DNA from: Mycolicibacterium pulveris
Lineage (GTDB): Bacteria; Actinomycetota; Actinomycetes; Mycobacteriales; Mycobacteriaceae
Reading direction: 5' to 3'
Length of the DNA stretch: 64,000 bases
Assembly (NCBI RefSeq): GCF_010725725.1
Contig: NZ_AP022599.1
Coordinates: 5,332,001 to 5,396,000, forward strand
Every line of letters begins with the position of its first letter. Positions within the stretch are counted from its first letter, which is position 1. Both the position numbers and the translations under genes were made by a program. Under the pieces are notes generated by a model that searched no databases, had not been told where the DNA came from, and saw nothing but the letters and a program-made list of their open reading frames with translations. Of the stretch, positions 53,696 through 61,951 are shown in pieces.

Positions 53696-55334
53696 GGCGT
53701 CGTCGGCGGTCGACGCTGTCGCCGAGCGCTACCTGGAAGTGTTCGCCGCCCTGGACCCCTGCGCGGCAACGAACATGGGTGTCACCGGACACGATGACGA
53801 CATCACCGACTACTCCCGCGCCGGCGTCGCCGCGCGCGCCGATGCGGCCCGAGAAGCGTTGCGCGCCCTCGACGGCACGCAACCAGTCGACGACGTCGAC
53901 CACGTCACGATCGCCGCGATGCGCGAACGGCTCGGAATCGCGCTCGAAATCCACGACGCCGGTCTCGACGTCGGCACGCTGAACGTGATCGCCTCGCCGT
54001 TGCAGTCGATGCGCGACGTCTTCGACCTGATGCCCACCGAGACCGAGGACGACTGGGCGCTGATCGCCGTGCGGCTGTCCCGGCTGCCGGACCGGGTCTT
54101 CGGTTACGCCGACGCACTGCGGGCGGCGGTGGCCGACGGACGCGCGCCGGCCGTGCGCCAGGTAGTCCGCGGAATCGAGCAGGCCACCGGTATCCAGCAG
54201 TTCTTCGTCGATCTGGTCGCCGACGCGGTGCCGGACAACGCGGCGCTGCAGGAGGATCTGCGCCAGCACGCCGCCAACGCCGCCAATGCCTACCGGGAGC
54301 TGGCCCGGGTCCTCGGTGACGAAATCGCCCCGCACGCACGTCCGCACGACCGCGTCGGCCGCGACGAGTACCGGCTGTGGTCCCGATCGTTTCTGGGTAC
54401 GAGCGTCGATCTCAACGAAACCTACGAGTGGGGTCTCGCGCAGCTGCAAAGCATTGTCGCCGAACAGGAATCGATCGCCCGTCAGCTCTATCCGGACGCG
54501 ACGGTGGCTGAGGCCCTGCTGCGCCTCGACGAGGATGAGCGCTACGTTCTGCACGGCGTCGACGCGCTGCAGGCGTGGATGCAGGAGCTGTCCGATCGTG
54601 CCGTCGAGTCGCTCACCGACACGCATTTCGACATCGCCGCGCCGCTGCGCCGGCTGGAGTGCCGGATCGCGCCGACCCACACCGGCGGCATCTACTACAC
54701 CGGGCCGTCGGAGGACCTGACGCGGCCCGGACGGATGTGGTGGTCGGTGCCGCACGGCGTCGACACCTTTCACACCTGGCGCGAGACCACCACCGTCTAC
54801 CACGAGGGTGTGCCCGGCCACCACCTGCAGATCGGGCGCGCGGTGGTGTTGGCCGACCGGCTGAACCGATGGCGTCGGCTGGGCTGCTGGGTGTCCGGGC
54901 ACGGAGAGGGCTGGGCGCTCTACGCCGAGCGGCTCATGGCGGAGTTGGGCTGGCTCGACGACCCCGGCGATCGGATGGGAATGCTTGATGCACAACGCTT
55001 CCGGGCCGCCCGGGTATGCATCGACATCGGGGTGCACTGCGGCCTGACGGCGCCCGACGGCGGGGTGTGGGACGCCGACCGGGCGTGGGCATTCCTGCAG
55101 TCCCACAGCGCGATGAACGACGAGCACCTGCAGTTCGAACTGGACCGCTACCTGGGGTGGCCGGGTCAGGCGCCGTCGTATGCGATCGGGCAACGTGTCT
55201 GGCAGAACCTACGTGAGGAATCGGCCGGCCGCGGCGTGGGGCTGAAGGAATTTCACAGCCGGGCACTGGATCTGGGCGGTCTGCCGCTGGACGTGCTCAG
55301 GTCGGCGCTGATGACCGATTTCGCCACGGGCTGA
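53688..55334 (+). CDS. DUF885 family metallopeptidase-like protein
   Basis: A 548-residue helical protein. The zinc-binding motif VYHEGVPGHHLQ and GHGEGWALYAERLM are typical of DUF885, a family related to M32/M3-type peptidases. PSEDLTRPGRMWWSVP is also conserved. The only in-frame start near the domain is the TTG at 53688, overlapping the metallopeptidase gene by 8 bases; longer frames lie inside that gene. No signal peptide, so probably cytoplasmic. It is likely a peptidase, with the substrate unknown. Confidence 0.87.
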   Translation: MARASSAVDAVAERYLEVFAALDPCAATNMGVTGHDDDITDYSRAGVAARADAAREALRALDGTQPVDDVDHVTIAAMRERLGIALEIHDAGLDVGTLNVIASPLQSMRDVFDLMPTETEDDWALIAVRLSRLPDRVFGYADALRAAVADGRAPAVRQVVRGIEQATGIQQFFVDLVADAVPDNAALQEDLRQHAANAANAYRELARVLGDEIAPHARPHDRVGRDEYRLWSRSFLGTSVDLNETYEWGLAQLQSIVAEQESIARQLYPDATVAEALLRLDEDERYVLHGVDALQAWMQELSDRAVESLTDTHFDIAAPLRRLECRIAPTHTGGIYYTGPSEDLTRPGRMWWSVPHGVDTFHTWRETTTVYHEGVPGHHLQIGRAVVLADRLNRWRRLGCWVSGHGEGWALYAERLMAELGWLDDPGDRMGMLDAQRFRAARVCIDIGVHCGLTAPDGGVWDADRAWAFLQSHSAMNDEHLQFELDRYLGWPGQAPSYAIGQRVWQNLREESAGRGVGLKEFHSRALDLGGLPLDVLRSALMTDFATG

Positions 55335-55362
55335 TTCTCTGGCGATCGGCGCCGGCCCGCCC

Positions 55363-55368
55363 TAGCGT
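55363..55368 (+). promoter_or_regulatory. -10 element TAGCGT, leaderless start
   Basis: TAGCGT ends 7 bases before the ATG at 55375, which puts +1 on the A of the ATG. Confidence 0.45.
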
Positions 55369-55374
55369 CCTGGC

Positions 55375-56046
55375 ATGGACACCTTCACCGTCACGCCCCA
55401 CCTCACGATGCTGCGCGTGCACGGCTGGCAGGTCTATGTCTGGGACGACGCGGGCACGGTCACGCTGATCGACACCGGCGCGCCCGGCTCCGGCGCGCAG
55501 ATCGCCGCCGCGGTCGCCGGGATCGACAGGATCGTGTTGACCCACGGCCACGTCGACCACGCCGGATCCGCCGCCGAACTGCGCAGCCTGACCGGTGCCG
55601 CCGTGTGCGCGGGCGCAGGTGATGCGGCCGCGATCCGGGCGGGCACCGCCCTGCCGCCGCCGGTGTTCGAGGACTGGGAAATTCCGATTCACCAACGGGT
55701 TTCGGCGGACCTGCCCGACGCGGCACCGCCCGTCGCCGTCGTGCAGGTGTTGGCCGACGGCGACGTGCTCGACTTCGGTGGCGGCGCCGAGGTCATTGCG
55801 GTGCCCGGTCACACCGAGGGCAGCATCGCCATCCACCTGCCCCGACATGGGGTGCTGTTCACCGGGGACACGGTCGCCAACGTCGGCCGAGTCACGCTCG
55901 GCACGTTCAACCAGGATCGCGACCGAACCGTCGCCTCGTTCCGCCGGCTTGCCGAACTCGATTTCGAAACCGCCTGTTTCGGCCACGGCGACCCGATAGC
56001 GTCAGCTGCCGGTGTGCGGCTCCGTGCGGCCGCGGCCGCATTGTGA
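55375..56046 (+). CDS. Metallo-beta-lactamase-fold hydrolase
   Basis: A 223-residue MBL-fold protein. Metal ligands are in LTHGHVDHAGS (HxHxDH), VPGHTEGS, FTGDTVAN and FGHGDP. This is the glyoxalase II-like/lactonase layout. It shares the direction of the following two oxidoreductase genes, with 18 bases to the next. The substrate is unknown. Confidence 0.92.
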   Translation: MDTFTVTPHLTMLRVHGWQVYVWDDAGTVTLIDTGAPGSGAQIAAAVAGIDRIVLTHGHVDHAGSAAELRSLTGAAVCAGAGDAAAIRAGTALPPPVFEDWEIPIHQRVSADLPDAAPPVAVVQVLADGDVLDFGGGAEVIAVPGHTEGSIAIHLPRHGVLFTGDTVANVGRVTLGTFNQDRDRTVASFRRLAELDFETACFGHGDPIASAAGVRLRAAAAAL

Positions 56047-56064
56047 ACCCAAGGAGGTCAGATC

Positions 56065-56811
56065 ATGCGCATCGCGGTGGCCGGAGCGACCGGCAACATC
56101 GGGGCCCGTGCGGTCAGATTCCTCGAGCGTGACGGCCACGACGTGGTCCGCATCAGCCGATCGCTCGGCGTGGACCTGATGACCGGCGAGGGCCTGGACG
56201 CCGCGCTCGAAGGGGTCGACGCGGTTCTCGACGCCATCAGCGCACCGCCCACCGACCGTGAGCAGACCGAGGCCTACTTCGGCACCACCACCGCCAATCT
56301 GCTTTCCGCCGAACAACGTGCCGGCGTGCGCCACCACGTGCTGTTGTCGATCGTGGGTATCCACGGCATCGAGGGCAACCCGCACTACGCCGGAAAGCGC
56401 GAGCAGGAGCGGCTGATCACCGAGGGCCCCGTGCCGTGGACGATCGTGCCCGCCACGCAGTTTCACGATTTCGCGGCCATGGTCGCCGGGTGGACCGAGC
56501 AGGACGGTGTGGCCACCATCGCCCCGCTGCTCGTCCAGCCGATCGCGCCCGACGACATCGCCAGGGTGCTCGCCGAAGTCGTGACGGGTGAGCCGCGGGG
56601 CCGCTACGTCGACGTGGCCGGGCCCGAAACCCAGGACCTCGTCGACATGGCGCGTCGCACGCTGGAGGTCAGGGGGCACCGGGTCAAACTGGTGCCGACC
56701 TGGTCAGGCGTGTTCGGGGTGTCGATGGCGGGAAATGTGTTGCTGCCGGGGCAAGATGCCCGCATCGAGCCCACCACGTTCGACGAATGGCTGGCCGCAG
56801 GCGCCAACTAG
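56065..56811 (+). CDS. NAD(P)-binding atypical SDR (NmrA/NAD(P)H-binding) protein
   Basis: A 248-residue protein starting IAVAGATGNIGARAVRFLE, the GxxGxxG fold of atypical SDRs, and followed by VLLSIVGIHGIEGNPHY. The usual YxxxK is reduced to YAGKREQE, as in NAD(P)H-binding redox-sensor or uncharacterised oxidoreductases. AAGGAGG lies at 56050-56056 before the ATG. It may be translated with the MBL protein and the next SDR. Confidence 0.85.
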   Translation: MRIAVAGATGNIGARAVRFLERDGHDVVRISRSLGVDLMTGEGLDAALEGVDAVLDAISAPPTDREQTEAYFGTTTANLLSAEQRAGVRHHVLLSIVGIHGIEGNPHYAGKREQERLITEGPVPWTIVPATQFHDFAAMVAGWTEQDGVATIAPLLVQPIAPDDIARVLAEVVTGEPRGRYVDVAGPETQDLVDMARRTLEVRGHRVKLVPTWSGVFGVSMAGNVLLPGQDARIEPTTFDEWLAAGAN

Positions 56812-56826
56812 ACAGGAGGTTGCGGC

Positions 56827-57654
56827 ATGACCGAACTCGACGCCCCGTTGGCGGGCCGGGTCGCTTTCGTGACGGGCGCGGCCCGCGGGCAGGGACGCTC
56901 GCACTGCGTTCGGCTGGCGCGGGCCGGGGCCGACATCGTCGCGATCGACGCGTGTGGGCCGGTCGCCGAGCACAACGGCTATCCACCCGCCCTACCCGAG
57001 GACCTCGCCGAGACCGTGAGCCTGGTCGAAGGCGAGGGCCGCAAGATCCTCGCCGATCACGTCGACGTGCGGGACGCCGCCGGGCAACAGCGCGTGGTCT
57101 CCAGTGCCGTCGAACAGTTCGGCCGCCTCGACATCGTCGTCGCCAACGCCGGTGTGATGAATTGGGGTCGGCTGTGGGAGATTTCGGCCAAGCAGTGGCA
57201 GGACGTGCTCGACGTCAACCTGACCGGGGTGTGGAACACAATCAAGGCGGTGGTGCCGCCGATGATCGAGGCGGGCAACGGTGGATCGATCATCACGATC
57301 AGCTCAGCCGCGGGGATCAAGGCCGTTCCGGGCTGCGGGCACTACTGCGCCAGCAAGTTCGGCCTCGTCGGCTTGACCAACTCGCTGGCAGTCGAGTTGG
57401 GCGAGTTCGGTATTCGGGTCAACTCGGTGCATCCGTACGGCACCGACACCCCGATGGGTAACGACACCTCGATGTGGCAGATCTTCGCCGATCACCCCAA
57501 CTACATCCACAGCTTCTCCCCCGGCGCGCTGTCGACGGAGTCGCTGGCCGACCCCGACCTGATCTCCGACATCGTGGTGTGGCTCGCCAGCGACGCGTCG
57601 TCCTTGGTGACCGCCGCCCAGATACCCGCCGACAAGGGCTATCTGAAGATCTGA
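56827..57654 (+). CDS. Mycofactocin-coupled SDR family oxidoreductase
   Basis: A 275-residue SDR with [31 protein letters not shown], SerIle-SerSer (TISSAAG) and Tyr-Lys in HYCASKFGL. The insertion after the second strand (ACGPVAEHNGYPPALPED) is the mark of the TIGR03971 group, which holds NAD tightly and passes electrons to mycofactocin. It thus probably oxidises a secondary alcohol. GACAGGAGG precedes the ATG at 56827. No mycofactocin biosynthesis gene is in this window. Confidence 0.92.
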   Translation: MTELDAPLAGRVAFVTGAARGQGRSHCVRLARAGADIVAIDACGPVAEHNGYPPALPEDLAETVSLVEGEGRKILADHVDVRDAAGQQRVVSSAVEQFGRLDIVVANAGVMNWGRLWEISAKQWQDVLDVNLTGVWNTIKAVVPPMIEAGNGGSIITISSAAGIKAVPGCGHYCASKFGLVGLTNSLAVELGEFGIRVNSVHPYGTDTPMGNDTSMWQIFADHPNYIHSFSPGALSTESLADPDLISDIVVWLASDASSLVTAAQIPADKGYLKI

Positions 57655-57670
57655 GCGGTCACCTTCTTCC

Positions 57671-57732
57671 CGCGAGCAGACGCGTACACCCCCAATTCCC
57701 CGCCGAATCGGGGGTGTACACGTCTGCTCGCG
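57671..57732. terminator. Strong hairpin with 23-bp arms between convergent genes
   Basis: Arms 57671-57693 and 57710-57732 pair at 22 of 23 positions around a 16-base loop. It lies between the stop codons of the SDR and thioesterase genes and is probably a bidirectional terminator. Confidence 0.75.
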
Positions 57733-57756
57733 CCTAGAAAGCTCGCGCTGAAAGAG

Positions 57757-58641
57757 TTAGAGCCGAGACTGTTCCTTGATCGCGGTGTCGGTGGTGCGCA
57801 ACGGCCGGATCAACGCGTCCTGGGCGAAGGAGGCGATCAACTCACCCGCCTCGGTGTGCACCGTGCCCCGCACATACGACATTCCCGCTCCCACCTGTGT
57901 GCTCTCGTGGCTGTACAGAATCCAGCCGTCCCACGCGAACGGCTCGTGAAAGCTCACCGACACCGTCATCGGCGCGGTCGAGACGGTCAGGTGCGCCTGT
58001 GCCGTCCCGATCCCCGCGTGCGCCCGCATCGTCGTCGAAATACCAAGGTGCCCGGTGAAATATGCGATCAGCGCCTTGGCCAGGTCATCACGGCTCGGGA
58101 TGGGGTCGTAGTGCAGCCAGGCGTACAACTCCGGCGGGCCGACCTCGTCGGGGCTGTTGACGTCGACCACGTCGACCAGCCGCAGCTGGCGGCCGACCAT
58201 CGGCATCTCCGAGGCGTTGGCGTCGGCGGGTCCGGCCACGTCGGGGCGCGGCAGGTGGTGGCGGATGACGTCGGCGGTGGGCACGTCGGCCAGCACCGTC
58301 ACCGTGATGCACCGCTTGCCGTTCTGCTTGGCCGCAATGACAGCCGTTGCGGTGGAACGCCCTTCGGCGACGACGTCGACTTCCAGCTCGACCGGGCCGG
58401 CGCCGACCATCACCGCCCGTGCGAACACCGCGTGCGCCGAGCGCACCGACTTGTCCGGAAACCGTTTGGCCGCAGCGACAATCGCCTGTGCGAGCACCTG
58501 CGCGCCCTCGACCACCTGGCGTTCGTCTTCGCCGGCGGGACCGGTAGGGGCGGTGAAACGGTCTTGCCCGTCGGGGCTCACGTCGAACAGGTCGAGCAGC
58601 CCCGGCACGGTCCATGGTGTCTGCGCTGATTCTGTCGTCAT
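57757..58641 (-). CDS. Acyl-CoA thioesterase, TesB-like double hotdog
   Basis: A 294-residue two-hotdog protein: VEGAQVLAQAIVAAAKRFPDK and SAHAVFARAVMVGAGPVELE in the first domain; ELYAWLHYDPIPSRDDLAKAL, then GWILYSHESTQVGAGMSYVRG with the conserved Asp/Thr/Gln-type catalytic neighbourhood in the second. It hydrolyses acyl-CoA to acid and CoA. It is divergent from the TetR gene, with the palindrome GGTAACGTCATTACC between the two starts. Confidence 0.9.
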   Translation of the reverse strand: MTTESAQTPWTVPGLLDLFDVSPDGQDRFTAPTGPAGEDERQVVEGAQVLAQAIVAAAKRFPDKSVRSAHAVFARAVMVGAGPVELEVDVVAEGRSTATAVIAAKQNGKRCITVTVLADVPTADVIRHHLPRPDVAGPADANASEMPMVGRQLRLVDVVDVNSPDEVGPPELYAWLHYDPIPSRDDLAKALIAYFTGHLGISTTMRAHAGIGTAQAHLTVSTAPMTVSVSFHEPFAWDGWILYSHESTQVGAGMSYVRGTVHTEAGELIASFAQDALIRPLRTTDTAIKEQSRL

Positions 58642-58673
58642 GGACCGAACACTAACCGAGCTTCGGCAAAAGC

Positions 58674-58688
58674 GGTAACGTCATTACC
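58674..58688. promoter_or_regulatory. TetR operator, site 1 (GGTAACGTCATTACC)
   Basis: A 15-bp palindrome with GGTAA/TTACC arms in the 82 bases between the divergent thioesterase and TetR genes. It differs from the site at 59449-59463 at one base. Confidence 0.8.
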
Positions 58689-58723
58689 AGCAGTCACCGC
58701 GAGCACCCGGAGGGTTGTCCACC

Positions 58724-59386
58724 ATGGCGAAGAGCACCGGCCGCTCGGCCGGCGCCGCTCGGCCGGCATCAACCGCGGACGCCGCCGTCGACCCCGAGTC
58801 ACGCTCCAAGCGCTTCATGAAGTCCGCGCTGGCGATCCTGGGAGAGACGGGGCGCACCGACTTCACCGTGCTCGAGGTGGTCGAGCGCTCCAAGACCTCG
58901 CTGCGGTCCTTTTACCAGCACTTCTCCACGAAGGACGAGCTGCTGTTGGCGCTGATCGACAAGATCATGTCGGAGTCCACCCGCAGGTGGCGCGACGAGA
59001 CCGCCGGACTGCCGAGCACCACGGCGCTGCGGGTGCTCATCGACCGCATCTGCACCCCGGCCGAATCGACCACCCAGGACAAGGTCAACCGCGGCCTGAC
59101 TTACTACAACGACCACCTCGCCGAGACGTTGCCGCGGGAGTATGCGCGTGTGTTGTCCCCGCTGCACGAGCTGATCAAGGACATCATCGAGCGCGGCATC
59201 GCCGAGGGCGCATTCCGAGCCGACCTCGATGTCGACGCCAAGGCCGCGCTGATCATGCAGTCCGCCCTGGGCGCGATGCGGCTGCAGGTGCTCGGCGCCG
59301 AACTCAACGGGGTGCCGATCGACGCCGACCACATCTACGAATTCTGCGTCGGCGGCCTGCGCGCCGGACCCGACGACCGCACCTGA
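58724..59386 (+). CDS. TetR-family regulator of the amidohydrolase/FadE regulon
   Basis: A 220-residue repressor from the ATG at 58724, with CGGAGGG 10 bases upstream. A disordered Ala/Ser-rich lead (1-25) precedes the HTH: MKSALAILGETGRTDFTVLE and TSLRSFYQHFSTKDELLLAL. The C-terminal domain carries the ligand pocket. Two nearly identical palindromes, one before this gene and one before the downstream amidohydrolase, indicate that it controls itself, the divergent thioesterase and the catabolic genes to its right. The inducer is probably an acyl-CoA. Confidence 0.92.
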   Translation: MAKSTGRSAGAARPASTADAAVDPESRSKRFMKSALAILGETGRTDFTVLEVVERSKTSLRSFYQHFSTKDELLLALIDKIMSESTRRWRDETAGLPSTTALRVLIDRICTPAESTTQDKVNRGLTYYNDHLAETLPREYARVLSPLHELIKDIIERGIAEGAFRADLDVDAKAALIMQSALGAMRLQVLGAELNGVPIDADHIYEFCVGGLRAGPDDRT

Positions 59387-59448
59387 CCTGCGCGATAACC
59401 GCGAACGCCCAGGCTCACCAGGGGTGGTGTTTTCGCTGGTACAGACGT

Positions 59449-59463
59449 GGTAATGTCATTACC
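59449..59463. promoter_or_regulatory. TetR operator, site 2 (GGTAATGTCATTACC)
   Basis: A 15-bp palindrome 33 bases before the amidohydrolase ATG. The shared extension AGCA follows both sites. An extra half-site GCTGGTA lies at 59436-59442. Confidence 0.8.
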
Positions 59464-59496
59464 AGCACTGCAGAACGCGACTTCCAGGAGGCGGAA

Positions 59497-60720
59497 ATGG
59501 CCCGCAAGCTCCCCTATCCGGTGTTCGACGCCGACAACCACTTCTATGAGCCCAAAGAGGCGCTGACCAAGTTCCTGCCCGACCACCGCAAGAACGTCAT
59601 CGACTACATCGAGGTCCGCGGCCGGACCAAGATCATGGTGCGCAACCAGGTCAGTGACTACATCCCCAACCCGACGTTCGAGATCGTGGCCCGGCCCGGC
59701 GCGCAGGAGGAGTACTTCCGGCACGGCAGCGGCGGCAAGAGCTTCCGCGAGGTGATGGGCAAGCCGATGAAGGCGATCCCGGCGTTCCGCGACCCCGCGG
59801 CGCGCCTCGAGGTGATGGACGGTCTCGGCCTGGACTACTCGCTGATGTTCCCGACCCTGGCCAGCCTGGTCGAGGAACGCATGAAGGACGACCCCGTGCT
59901 GATCGCCGACGTCATCCACGCGCTCAACGAGTGGATGTATGAGACGTGGCAGTTCAATTACGAGGACCGGATCTTCTCCACCCCGGTGATCAACCTCGGC
60001 ATCATCGACCGCGCGCTCGAGGAGCTCGAGTGGTGTCTGGAACGTGGCGCGAAGACCGTGCTCGTCCGCCCGGCGCCGGTACCGGGCGTAGGTGGCACCC
60101 GCTCGTTCGGCCTGCCCGAGTTCGACCCGTTCTGGCAGGCGTGCGTGAAGGCCGGAATCCCGGTCTCGATGCACGCGTCGGACTCCGGGTACGCCGAGTA
60201 CCTCAACGACTGGGAACCCGCCGCCGAGTACCTGCCGTTCAAGCCGACCGCATTCCGGATGGTCTCGATGGGCAAGCGTGCGATTGAGGACTCGATGGCC
60301 GCGCTGGTGTGCCACGGTGCGGTGACCCGCAACCCCGATCTGCGGATCCTGTCCATCGAAAACGGCGCCGACTGGGTGCCATATCTGTTCAAGCAGTTCG
60401 ACAGCGTCTACAAGAAGATGCCGCAGGAGTTCCCGGAGAACCCGATCGACGCCTTCAAGCGCGCGGTCTACGTGGCGCCGTTCTGGGAGGACGACTTCAC
60501 GCAGATGGCCGACCTCATCGGGATCGACCGGGTGATTTTCGGTTCGGACTGGCCGCATCCGGAGGGGCTGGCCGAACCGACCCACCTGATCGACGACCTG
60601 CAGGGCCTCGACGAGGAGGGCCAGCGAAAGGTCATGGGTGGCAACATGATCGACCTGTTCAAGGTTCCCAACGAGATCGTCCACAACCCGGACGTGCCGC
60701 CTCTCGTCATTCCCGCCTGA
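59497..60720 (+). CDS. Amidohydrolase-2 family metal-dependent hydrolase
   Basis: A 407-residue TIM-barrel protein of the Amidohydro_2 family (ACMSD/LigW/LigJ-like). Metal-site elements are FDADNHFYEP at the N-terminus, a mid-barrel VSMHASDSG His, and the C-terminal IFGSDWPHPEG Asp. The family does hydrolysis, hydration or decarboxylation of carboxylic acids. CAGGAGGCGGAA precedes the ATG at 59497; longer frames run into the TetR gene and are rejected. It is the first gene after TetR operator 2, followed by two FadE genes. Confidence 0.9.
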   Translation: MARKLPYPVFDADNHFYEPKEALTKFLPDHRKNVIDYIEVRGRTKIMVRNQVSDYIPNPTFEIVARPGAQEEYFRHGSGGKSFREVMGKPMKAIPAFRDPAARLEVMDGLGLDYSLMFPTLASLVEERMKDDPVLIADVIHALNEWMYETWQFNYEDRIFSTPVINLGIIDRALEELEWCLERGAKTVLVRPAPVPGVGGTRSFGLPEFDPFWQACVKAGIPVSMHASDSGYAEYLNDWEPAAEYLPFKPTAFRMVSMGKRAIEDSMAALVCHGAVTRNPDLRILSIENGADWVPYLFKQFDSVYKKMPQEFPENPIDAFKRAVYVAPFWEDDFTQMADLIGIDRVIFGSDWPHPEGLAEPTHLIDDLQGLDEEGQRKVMGGNMIDLFKVPNEIVHNPDVPPLVIPA

Positions 60721-60805
60721 ACCGGTTCGGCCGCGGCAAGCGCGTCGGCTTCGGCGCGCTTCCCGCGGCGCGAGCACTGACCCTCGAAGAGGCTGAACTG
60801 ATCTC

Positions 60806-61951
60806 ATGACCGACGCCGCAAATCCCGAGGTGCTGCTGTTCGCCTCGACGACGCAGTCGTTCCTCGAAAAAGAAGCGTCGCTGACCCGGCTGCGCGAGCT
60901 GCACGACGCCGGCACCTCGTTCGACGGCGAGTGGTGGCGTCGCGCCGCCGAACTCGGCTGGACCAGCCTGCTCGTGCCCGAGGACATCGGCGGCGGAAGT
61001 GTCTCCGGTGACGGGGTGAAAGACTTGGCGCTCGTCGCCGAACTCTGCGGCAAGGTCGTCGCACCCGGGCCGCTGCATCCGGTCAGCACGGTGCTGGCGG
61101 CACTGGCGGAAGCTCCTGAAAACCACGGCGACACCATCGAATCACTGGTGTCCGGCCAAGCCGTCGCGTCGTGGGCGGTCTACGAACCCGGCAAGCAGTG
61201 GTCGCCGACGCAGTCGTCGGTCACCGCGACCGCGACCGGCGGCGGTTATCGCATCGACGGGGTCAAGGACCGCGTCGAAGCCGGCGCCGACAGCGCGGTC
61301 CTGCTGGTGGTCGCCCAGTGCGACGGCGTCGTGCGCCAGTTCCTGGTGCCGACCGATGCCCCGGGCGTGCGCGTGGAACGGCAGCGCTCGATCGACATGG
61401 TGAAGACCTATGCCCGTGTGCATTTCGACGGCGTCGAGGTCGACGGCTCGGCGCTCGTCGGGTCGGCCGAGCAGACACCGGCGATCATCGCGAGGCAGAA
61501 CCAGATCGCGGTGATGCTTCAGTGCGCCGAGATCGTCGGCGTCCTGGACACCGTGTTGGACTTCACGATTCAGTGGGGCTTCGACCGGCATTCGTTCGGC
61601 CGGCCGATCGGCTCGTATCAGGCGCTCAAGCACAAGTACGCCGACCTGAAGATCTGGTTCGAGGCGTGCCGCGCGACGACGAACGCGGCCGTGGCGGAGG
61701 TGGCTGCGCGTTCGCCGGGCGGGGAGATGGCGGTCAGCATCGCGAAATCCTATTGCGCAGAACATGCCCCGGGGATGCTGCAGGACTGCATTCAGTTGCA
61801 CGGCGGCATCGGCGTGACATGGGAGCACGACCTGCATCTGTTCCTGCGGCGCGTCACGTTGTACCGCTCGCTGTTCGGCACACCCGAAGAACACAACCTG
61901 CGCGTGTACGCGCTCACCAAGGCAGGCGGGGAATTGGAGCAGGCCTCATGA
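60806..61951 (+). CDS. Acyl-CoA dehydrogenase, smaller partner subunit (FadE)
   Basis: A 381-residue ACAD-fold flavoprotein. Typical parts are GWTSLLVPEDIGGGSVSGDG, a middle beta domain, WGFDRHSFGRPIGSYQALKH and QLHGGIGVTWEHDLHLFLRR. The weak central domain and the size fit the subunit class that pairs with a second FadE to form mycobacterial alpha2beta2 dehydrogenases for ring or side-chain CoA esters. The start is 85 bases after the amidohydrolase and its stop overlaps the next fadE by 4 bases. Confidence 0.92.
   Translation: MTDAANPEVLLFASTTQSFLEKEASLTRLRELHDAGTSFDGEWWRRAAELGWTSLLVPEDIGGGSVSGDGVKDLALVAELCGKVVAPGPLHPVSTVLAALAEAPENHGDTIESLVSGQAVASWAVYEPGKQWSPTQSSVTATATGGGYRIDGVKDRVEAGADSAVLLVVAQCDGVVRQFLVPTDAPGVRVERQRSIDMVKTYARVHFDGVEVDGSALVGSAEQTPAIIARQNQIAVMLQCAEIVGVLDTVLDFTIQWGFDRHSFGRPIGSYQALKHKYADLKIWFEACRATTNAAVAEVAARSPGGEMAVSIAKSYCAEHAPGMLQDCIQLHGGIGVTWEHDLHLFLRRVTLYRSLFGTPEEHNLRVYALTKAGGELEQAS

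Noticed and set aside
59335-61137. A 600-codon minus-strand open frame across the amidohydrolase
   Set aside because: It covers the TetR operator and the amidohydrolase antisense; no recognisable domain.
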